Source: Gonatopus flavifemur (taxonomy: Eukaryota; Arthropoda; Insecta; Hymenoptera; Dryinidae). From it: a stretch of 64,000 bases of DNA. Every line of letters begins with the position of its first letter. Within the stretch, counting starts at the first letter, position 1. The stretch covers positions 1,674,001-1,738,000 of the forward strand of contig JAFFJZ010000014.1 of assembly GCA_018340375.1 (NCBI GenBank). The letters run 5' to 3'. A program made the translations under genes and the position numbers. The notes below the pieces were generated by a model, which made no database searches, was not told the origin of the DNA, and worked only from the letters and a program-made list of their open reading frames with translations. Positions 56,501 through 64,000 of this stretch are shown here, in pieces.

Positions 56501-57934
56501 ATTAGAGAAACCGACTGCATCGTGAAAATTTTGAAACTCTCCTTCCGAAGAAAGTGGATGTGCCGAAAAAATTACAAATAAGTAAACCTGTGAAAATCAT
56601 TTACTATCCAAATAATCACGTACAAATTTTTAATACTTACAATGGGGCACCGACGGAACATAAGTTAGTATCGCACATTGAATTCGATGAATTACTCACT
56701 ACTGAATCAGCCGACAGGATTGGATTAACAAAAGAGAAAATAAACGACGTTAAAGCATTGATGCCTTACTTGAGTTCGGAAGGGAATAATTTTTTCAATA
56801 ATTTTTTCGATAAAGCTTTGATAAAATGATGATAAAACCGATAGGCAGAAAAACATCTAAAAGAACTTTATAAAAGAGTGGACTGCGAAAAAAGAATTCC
56901 AGGAAAAACAAAATACAAAAACATTTTTTTGAAAAAGAATAAGAAATTGCATGTAAAAGAAATCTATGTTATACTTCAATTCATGTAATTATGTAAGATA
57001 ATAAAAATTCCAAACTTTGTAGAATGTTTTGTAATAAAAATGCGAAAATTACTCACTCAATTCTTGATGAATTATTCAAATGAATGATCCAAATAAATAT
57101 TGAGAAAAGAGTTGAATAGATAATCTCTCCCCGAGAAATGCAGAACTTTTTGTACCCGAACGATTATCCTCCTCAAATACCGAACTTTTTGGTATAAACA
57201 CGTCTTTAACAATCAAATTGTTTATAACTGAGAATGGGACATGAATTTTGCAGAAGTAGTTCGATATTTGGATTCTCCAACTCAAGAAATATAAACTTAC
57301 GGTGAAAAGTCGGGTGGACATGATGTTTCGTGTAGCCTCTCATATTCAACCTGCAACTACGTGAGAATCATCACTAATAAGGGTTACGCGCTTGTAAATA
57401 AATCGCTGTATTTTCCAAAGTAATAACCCAATCGACTTGAAATTTTCCACAAAGTTAGTCCATACACTAGCGAACAACTTTGTCGCTGGAAGTTTTTTGT
57501 AGCTCATACTTCCCCCACCACTTTTTCAATGCAAAGCGTGGAAAACATGAGTTTCACTTCGGATTAAAGAATCAATCATTTGTTATTAACTTTTACAATT
57601 TTTTCAAACACTGTCGTCTTCCTTGGAATTTCACGAATCAGAATCTGTAAGTTTTATTTTGATTCTTCGAAAAATGAATGAGATCGAACGAATTTAATGT
57701 TGGAAAATAATGATTTAAGGTAGAAAAAAATGTGCAATTTTATTTTTTTTTCATCAAAACTATCGATCCTAGAGAAGAATGACAAATAGAGACTTGGGTT
57801 GATTTTTCAAGACCTATCACCCAGTATTTTTTGTTTTTCGAAATTCCAACTTTTTTTTCACGCTAAAAATTATAGCTTGGACAATACTTTTTCATGTTTT
57901 CGAGCGCTCAGCGAGTTATTAAATCCAGGCCTTC
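53552..57934 (+). mobile_element. Young Sola-like DNA transposon, AATT duplication
   Basis: A 4383 bp element starting GAAGGCCTGGATTTAATAAC with inverted repeats of about 910 bp (53552-54468 and 57029-57934) that differ at only a few positions. AATT flanks it (53548-53551, 57935-57938), and removal rejoins the gypsy RNase H frame (EQHRAI then IGKEA). A 4-bp duplication and a DDD-type protein fit the Sola superfamily; assignment to Sola is inference. A duplicated 81-codon ORF lies in each arm (54165-54410 and 57076-57321) but looks incidental. Confidence 0.85.
54780..56829 (+). pseudogene. Sola-like transposase, two exons, two 1-bp deficits
   Basis: Exon 1 (54780-54872) encodes MSGENHARTGRKRTRDESSW and a basic tail. 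Donor GTATGC, acceptor TTCAACAG; exon 2 begins at 55239 in phase 0. Exon 2 has a cysteine-rich start (FCCKKECFRN), VCQNFLCLLLNIQRGRF, STYYKYFNHQVDFTF, a CNFC pair, then three candidate catalytic aspartates: LEFDFGQNLPLP (56030), FSDGCGGQNKN (56267) and GHSYCSCDRNFG (56390). About 560 codons in all. Two single-base losses, both at A-runs (near 55580 and 56526), shift the frame; otherwise no internal stop. It may be a recently dead gene or a live one with consensus errors. Confidence 0.75.
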
Positions 57935-57938
57935 AATT

Positions 57939-58549
57939 ATAGCCCTGTGTTGTTCACTTTTGGAAATGATTTTAGACGCAGAACTTATAAGACGCTCTGT
58001 TCCGTCTTTGTACCGATGTGATAGTATAGCCGACATCCCTCTGTCACTTGTATCGCATGCTAACACTAACTGTACATTTGGGTCAAATAATGCTAATACT
58101 TCATCTGATGAAATTTGACTTTTCACCCAATCAACTCCTTTTTGACATGCATTTGTCCAACTCCATTTCTCTTCTTTACAAAGTTCGTATAACGGCCAAA
58201 TTCAATCTGCCCTTCTTTCCAAAAAGCGTTCGTGAAAATTGATTAGGCCTAGGAACGCTTCTAGTTCCTTACGATTTTGCGGAATTGGTGCATCCCTGAT
58301 GGCTTGTGTGTTTGAGGGGCTTGGATTGAGGCCGTTCTCGTTTATAACATAACCAAGTATTTCGATATTATATTTAAAGAAATCACATGTGTCTACATTT
58401 ACTCTCAAGTCCGCGTTTTCTAGCTTTGAAAAAATTTCTGTTAGTACTGTAATGTGTTCTCCGTCTGTTTGTTCCGTGCAGTAAATATTATCTATATGTA
58501 TCTCTGTATTTTCGATTCCCTTCAAAATCCTTCTAAAATATCTTGACAC
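57939..58549 (-). pseudogene. Gypsy reverse transcriptase C-part and RNase H first half
   Basis: Begins YFRRILKGIENTEIHIDN, the position of the YxDD active-site box; here it reads HIDN, so one catalytic aspartate is lost. Then VNVDTCDFFKYNIEILGYVI, KELEAFLGLINFHERFL, a stop after RRAD near 58202, and the RNase H start QLVLACDTSDRGMSAILSHR with its aspartate. Ends at the AATT insertion site. Confidence 0.8.
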
Positions 58550-59526
58550 TCACCTGGGCTAGACGCAACACCCTCTCCCAGTTTAGTATATCTGTATAAT
58601 CCGTCATGCGTGATAATTGTCAGTGCGTCTTTGGATTCTTCGTCCAATTCAAATTGCATGAACGCATGCTTGAGATCAATTTGGAACCATTTCTTTCCTA
58701 CTCTAAGTGTATTGAAAATTTTCTCTCTCAACGGTATAGGGTGTCGCTTAATCACCAATTGTGGATTCACTGTTGATTTGAAATTTCCACAAATTCTCAC
58801 CTCACCATTTTTCTTTAAAACTGGTATTATGGGCGTGGTCCATTCGCTACAGGAGACTGGTTCCAAATTTCCGGCTTTTATCACTCTTCGTATTTCATCA
58901 GATATTTTTGGTAACAATACAAAAGGTGCATGATACGGTTTCAACTGTATTGGTTTAGCCCCTTCTTTGAACATCAAATGTATTTTCCTACCTTTATAAC
59001 ACCCTCGTGTGTTTGGGGAAAGCATTGGATGTTCATCTAACATTTGCTGTTTGATAGCATTGCTTCTAATCTTCATTACTTCACTGATTTGATCAGACGG
59101 TAATGATTTCAATGGCCATAGATTCAAAGCTTTTAGCCATTGTCTCCCCAAAAGAATTGGCCCTTTTCCTTTGATTACATATAGATCTAAATATTTCTCG
59201 TCGTTTACAAAATTAACTTTCACTTTCAATCTTCCTTTCGGGCTCAAAGATAACCCTGCATAACAAGTGAGTATTGGATCACTTTCATTGAGTTTGACAT
59301 TTGGGAAATATTTATGTTTGTCAAATTCGGATATTGCTGTTACGTACGTACCTGTATCTACTTCCATTTCCAAATTTATATTGTTTACTAACACATTTAC
59401 GAATTGAGGTTCAGCTTCTATCTTGTTACACGAGTTATATCGATTTTCTGATAAAATTGTATAGAAATCGTCTGAATAATAACATTCACTTTCTGAACTA
59501 GAATTATCACGTGTCATGTGATGCAC
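58522..59526 (-). pseudogene. Gypsy protease and reverse transcriptase N-part
   Basis: A 334-codon frame. Near residue 55 is EMEVDTGTYVTAIS, the retroviral-type aspartic protease site (DTG), followed by GPILLGRQWL. The reverse transcriptase begins about residue 200: GNLEPVSCSEWTTPIIPVLK, VRICGNFKSTVN, FQIDLKHAFMQFELDEES (first RT aspartate), SSPGECQDILEGF. The frame is lost near 58530, where the next block continues in another frame. Confidence 0.85.
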
Positions 59527-59535
59527 TTTTTTTCC

Positions 59536-60056
59536 TTACCGATTTGCATTTCTGCTAGTATTTTGAAAAAGATGATTTTCACCATACTTGATCAGGCAAG
59601 CTTTTTCCAAATGTCCAACTTTATGACAATGATTACATTTTCTATCACGATACTTACAATTTTTTGTTTCATGATTATTTTTCATACCACAGCCAAAACA
59701 AACTCTCATCTTATTTCGCGTATCACGCATTCTCGATGCTTTGGATGTAGATGAATTTGATGTATTGTTGTTACCTTTGCTACTTATATTGTTGCTGCTG
59801 TTGCTTGGCCCTCCGCGTTTGTACGGATAACGCCTTGATCCCATATGTTGGACTGCAGAGTCGTGCGGTTGTTTTTCCGTATTCGACGCGTTTTTTACTG
59901 CTGCTTCCCTTGTTGATGTGATTCCGATGGCTTTCTTGAATGTCAAGTTGGTTTCACTGAACAGTGCGACTTTTGTATCTCTGTCTGCAATTCCACAGAC
60001 TAGTTGATCACACAGAGCGTCATCCAAATCGGTAAAGTTACAATTTATGGACATTT
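59536..60056 (-). pseudogene. Gypsy gag C-terminal half with two zinc knuckles
   Basis: Reads EMSINCNFTDLDDALCDQLV, an Arg/Asn/Ser-rich linker, then two CCHC-type knuckles, CFGCGMKNNHETKNC and CNHCHKVGHLEKAC, which bind genomic RNA during packaging. It joins the N-terminal half at the foldback insertion (FMAR LK EMSI). Confidence 0.85.
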
Positions 60057-60065
60057 CCTTCAATC

Positions 60066-63000
60066 ACGTCCGTTACGGTGGAGAACCCATATCGACAAAA
60101 TCCATTGGGGCCTATATGGGAATTTGTCGCTTTTTTGTCGCTAATGGGTTACCAAGAGTTTGATTTTGTCGCTCTTTTGGTTTTCGAGAAAATCGAGGGT
60201 ACACCAAGGGGGCCGTTCCGCTAGAGAACCCAATATGGTTAATGAGTCGGAGCGGATTGAAAGTTATACAGGAATTTGTCGTTTTTTTGTCGCTGAAATT
60301 GGAGCATAGTTGGGATACCGTAGGCCCAACCGTGCCCGAGTAGGAGGGAAATAACGGATTTGGAAATGCAGGATATATGGGATACGAGAATGGTGGTGAT
60401 GAACACACGGAGGACAATTTGATGACTTGATATGTGATGACGCACAGAAACATTTGAAGGTAGTGATGCAGAGGAAATCTTGTGATATGGATGTAACATG
60501 AATGTAACGAGGATATAACAAACCTCAAATAGTGATTGATTGAACATCATATTGATAGAAACCGTTGTGCGACAAAATATGTCATTCACAATATGCGAGC
60601 GACAAAATCAGAATTCACTGGGAATTGGGAGGTCGAGCTGACACTGAACTTCGAGGTAGGTTTTTCTAGTCCAGTGAAGATTTTCAGGGAATATTCTTGG
60701 GTTTGGTGATTGATCGAACATTCCACTGATGGAAACCGTTGAGCGATAAAATATTCCATTGGAATCATCGGAGCGACAAAATCAGGATTCGCCGAAAATT
60801 GAGGAATCGAACTGCCTCGTCACTTCTATCTAGGTTTTCCAGGTCTGGAATAGATTTTCTGAGAATATTCTTGGGTTTTGTGATTGATCGAACATTTCAC
60901 TGATGGGAACCGTTGAGCGACAAAATATTCCATTGAAATTATCGGAGCGACAAAATCAGAATTCACCGAAAATCGAGAAATCGAGCACGTTAGTCACTTC
61001 TAACTAGGTTTTCCAGGTCTGAGACAGATTTCCTGAGAATATTCTTGGGTTTTATGATTGATCCAACATCCCATTGATAGGAACCGTTGAGCGACAAAAT
61101 ATTCCATTGAAATTATCGGAGCGACAAAATCAGAATTCACCGAAAATTGAGAAATTGAACTGGCTCGTCACTTCTATCTGGGTTTTCCAGGTCTGGAATA
61201 GGTTTTCTGGGAATATTCTTGGGTTTTATGATTGATCCAACATTCCACTGATAGGGACCGTTGAGCGACAGAATATTCCATTGAAATTATCGGAGCGACA
61301 AAATTGGAATTCACCGAAAATCGAGAAATCGAGCACGTTAGTCACTTCTAACTAGGTTTTCCAGATCTGGAACAGATTTTCTGAGAATATTCTTGGGTTT
61401 TGTGATTGATCGAACATTTCACTGATGGGAACCGTTGAGCGACAAAATATTCCATTGAAATTATCGGAGCGACAAAATCAGAATTCACCGAAAATCGAGA
61501 AATCGAGCACGTTAGTCACTTCTAACTAGGTTTTCCAGGTCTGAGACAGATTTTCTGAGAATATTCTTGGGTTCTGTGATTGATCGAACATTTCACTGAT
61601 GGGAACCGTTGAGCGACAAAATATTCCATTGAAATTATCGGAGCGACAAAATCAGAATTCACCGAAAATCGAGAAATCGAGCACGTTAGTCACTTCTAAC
61701 TAGGTTTTCCAGGTCTGAGACAGATTTCCTGAGAATATTCTTGGGTTTTATGATTGATGCAACATCCCATTGATAGGAACCGTTGAGCGACAAAATATTC
61801 CATTGAAATTATCGGAGCGACAAAATCAGAATTCACCGAAAATTGAGAAATTGAACTGGCTCGTCACTTCTATCTGGGTTTTCCAAGTCTGGAATAGGTT
61901 TTCTGGGAACATTCTTGGGTTTTGTGATTGATCCAACATCCCACTGATGGGAAACGTTGAGCGGAAAAATATTCCATTAGAATTGTCGGAGCGACAAAAT
62001 CAGGATTCACCGAAAGTTGAGAAATCGAGCACGCTAGTCACTCAAATCTAGATTTTCCAGACCTGGAAAACCCAGATAGAAGTGACGAGCCAATTCAATT
62101 TCTCAATTTTTGGTGGATCCTGATTTTGTCGCTCCGATAATTTCAATGGAATATTTTGTCGCTCAACGTTTCCCATAAGTGGAATGTTGGATCAATCACA
62201 AAACCCAAGAATATTCTCAGAAAATCTATTCCAGACCTGGAAAACCTAGATAGAAGTGACGAGGCAGTTCGATTCCGCAATTCTCGGTGAATCCTGATTT
62301 TGTCGCTCCGATAATTCCAATGGAATATTTTGTCGCTCAACGGTTCCTATCAGTGGAATGTTGGATCAATCACAAAACCCAAGAATATTCTCAGGGAATC
62401 TGTCTCAGACCTGGAAAACCTAGTTAGAAGTGACTAACGTGCTCGATTTCTCGATTTTCGGTGAATTCTGATTTTGTCGCTCCGATAATTTCAATGGAAT
62501 ATTTTGTCGCTCAACGGTTCCCATCAGTGAAATGTTCGATCAATCACAAAACCCAAGAATATTCTCAGAAAATCTATTCCAGACCTGGAAAACCTAAATA
62601 GAAGTGACGAGGCAGTTCGATTCCTCAATTTTCGGCGAACCCTGATTTTGTCGCTCCGATAATTCCAATGGAATATTTTATCGCTCAACGGTTTCCATCA
62701 GTGGAATGTTCGATCAATCACGAAACCCAAGAATATTCCCTGAAAATCTTCACTGGACTAGAAAAACCTACCTCGAAGTTCAGTGTTAGCTCGACCTCCC
62801 AATTTCCAGTGAATTCTGATTTTGTCGCTCGCATATTGTGAATGACCTATTTTGTCGCACAACGGTTTCTATCAATATGATGTTCAATCAATCACCATTT
62901 GAGGGTTGTTATATCCTCGTTACATCCATGTTACATCCATATTACAAGATTTTCCCTGCATCACTACCTTTAAATGTTTCTGTGCGTTATCACATATCAA

Positions 63001-63361
63001 GTCATCAAATTGTCCTCCGTGTGTTCATCACCACCATTCTCGTATCCCATATATCCTGCATTTCCAAATCCGTTATTTCCCTCCTACTCGGGAACGGTTG
63101 GGCCTACGGTATTCCAACTATGCTCAAATTTCAGCGACAAAAAAACGACAAATTCCTGTATAACTTTCAATCCGCTCCGACTCATTAACCATATTGGGGT
63201 TTCTAGCGGAACGGCCCCCTTGGTGTACCCTCGATCTTCTCGAAAACCAAAAGAGCGACAAAATCAAACTCTTGGTAACTAATTAGCGACAAAAAAGCGA
63301 CAAATTCCCATATAGGTCCCAATGGGTTTTGTCGATATGGGTTCTCTACCGTAACGGACGT
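60066..63361. mobile_element. Foldback-type element, 9-bp duplication
   Basis: Ends ACGTCCGTTACGGTGGAGAA and inverted ACGTCCGTTACGGTAGAGAA, flanked by an exact CCTTCAATC (60057-60065, 63362-63370). A 9-bp duplication is typical of Mutator-like and Drosophila foldback elements. Almost the whole 3.3 kb is arm: about 2.0 kb left and 1.3 kb right, made largely of tandem units, with no central gene. The word TTTTGTCGC or its complement recurs dozens of times. Confidence 0.85.
60600..62050 (+). repeat. About eight tandem units of 174 bp in the left foldback arm
   Basis: GATTGATCGAACATTCCACT-like starts recur near 60704, 60879, 61053, 61228, 61402, 61577, 61751 and 61925. Units alternate between two subtypes (GAGCACGTTAGTCACTTC or GAACTGGCTCGTCACTTC). 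The right arm (62060-62800) has about four units in reverse. Confidence 0.85.
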
Positions 63362-63371
63362 CCTTCAATCG

Positions 63372-63980
63372 AGCCATGAATTCGTTGACTGATTCGTCTG
63401 TTTTTTGTTTCGCTTGACGAAACAAGCATCTTTCCATTGCTGTGCTTTTCTTTGGTGTAAAATGCTCACTCACTTACTTCACGATTTCTCCAAACGTTTG
63501 ATCTTTTGGCTTTGTTGGTGCACACAGTTCTCGCACTAATTTATAAGTTTCCGAACCACATTTTGTTAGTAGCGTTGCCACTTGCATTTTATTTTCTGTA
63601 ATTTTGTTGGCGACGAAATACAATTCCATGCGTTCAACGTATTCGTCCCAACTATCTTTGTTCTCATGGAATTCAAAGTCGGTCATGTTGTCGTCTGTAA
63701 TATTTACTTCAGGTATGACCTCGTTGCTTTCAATGTTATCGTCGTTATCTGATGATTGCGAGTGTTCTTGACTTTCGTTTTCTTCCTCCTGTGTTGATTC
63801 TCTATCCTGTATATCGGCAGCATTGGGTTGCTTTTCCACCAACGGTCTTTCGTCCTTTTCATGAACTTGAATTCTACGTATTTCCCTTGCGATTGTTCTC
63901 AGTTCATCAATTGTCAATAATTTGCACAGCAAATCATTTGCATCTTTGCTCAGTAAATCGAACGAATCGTTTTTACTCAA
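63372..63980 (-). pseudogene. Gypsy gag N-terminal half
   Basis: A 168-codon frame from 63980 to 63474 (start MSKNDSFDLLSKDANDLLC), an acidic middle rich in Glu/Asp, then WDEYVERMELYFVANKI and ATLLTKCGSETYKLVRELC, typical of gypsy capsid. A stop (63474-63476) follows TFGEIVK; the frame then continues with FTPKKSTAMERCLFRQAKQK and ESVNEFMAR to the foldback insertion. Confidence 0.8.
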
Positions 63981-64000
63981 ACTTTGAACACTGATTTGTG

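Larger units (their letters stand above)
52836..63980 (-). mobile_element. Gypsy-type LTR retrotransposon, partial, twice interrupted
   Basis: A minus-strand element read from 63980 down to about 52836: gag, protease, reverse transcriptase, RNase H and the start of integrase. It is split by the Sola-like transposon (53552-57934) and the foldback element (60066-63361); without them about 3.5 kb remain. No LTR is visible: the 5' part runs off the window and the 3' part is cut at the mariner fragment. Such elements replicate through reverse transcription in virus-like particles. Confidence 0.85.

Noticed and set aside
54165..57321. Identical 81-codon ORFs at 54165-54410 (+) and 57076-57321 (-)
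   Set aside because: They are the same sequence in the two inverted arms of the Sola-like element; no domain or codon signal supports a protein.
60600..62800. Regularly spaced repeats resembling a CRISPR-like array
   Set aside because: Units are 174 bp and contiguous with no unique spacers, arranged as foldback arms in a eukaryotic context.
60239..63188. Paired 85-138 codon ORFs at 60112-60589 (-) and 62838-63282 (+)
   Set aside because: They are mirror copies within the two foldback arms; multiple overlapping frames and no domain.

Overview
The window looks like AT-rich, repeat-dense nuclear DNA of an arthropod, most likely an insect. Evidence: mariner elements, two transposases of the DD41D-type Tc1/mariner lineage, a Transib (RAG1-like) transposase with a candidate spliceosomal intron, a gypsy retrotransposon, two LINE families, hAT and Sola-like elements, tRNA-derived repeat modules, and no operon-like gene layout. 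I found no complete host gene. The only non-transposon candidates are a weak 11.6 kb exon-like segment with a TATA-type motif, a SAP-like fragment near 28.4 kb and one unrecognised ORF beside it. The species cannot be named from the sequence.

Layout. 0.1-8.8 kb: a five-deep stack of nested transposons (inverted repeat arms > mariner > DD41D-type element > hAT > small CCC-ended element), with two further CCC elements inside the mariner. 8.8-17 kb: small inverted-repeat elements and a second mariner cut by two of them. 17.2-21.8 kb: a LINE 3' end split by a 4.3 kb element, itself carrying a 3.5 kb CCC-ended element and a 1.8 kb palindrome. 21.8-27.3 kb: a mosaic of inverted and direct copies of one interspersed repeat. 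27.3-36.4 kb: unassigned DNA, MITEs, a diverged threefold repeat and a 650 bp palindrome. 36.4-41.3 kb: a decayed Transib flanked by the same roughly 120 bp tandem repeat in opposite orientations. 41.5-48.5 kb: LINE reverse transcriptase, mariner fragment and a second DD41D-type element containing a deleted hAT. 49-52.8 kb: MITEs, a second LINE and a mariner 3' end. 52.8-64 kb: a minus-strand gypsy element split by a young Sola-like transposon (AATT duplication) and by a foldback element (9-bp duplication).

The most notable pattern is a set of 13 small elements whose ends read CCC...GGG (one or two have a single changed base) and which are each flanked by an exact 2-bp duplication that is not fixed in sequence (TA, TG, AA, TT or GA). 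Two of them sit in the N-terminal part of one mariner gene, and removing both returns a continuous mariner reading frame, which confirms the boundaries to the base. Their ends largely fit the CMCWR terminus of CACTA/EnSpm transposons, so I read them as diverse non-autonomous CACTA-like elements. The best-preserved autonomous-type element is the Sola-like transposon at 53552-57934, with near-identical arms of about 910 bp and a two-exon transposase broken by only two 1-bp deficits at A-runs.
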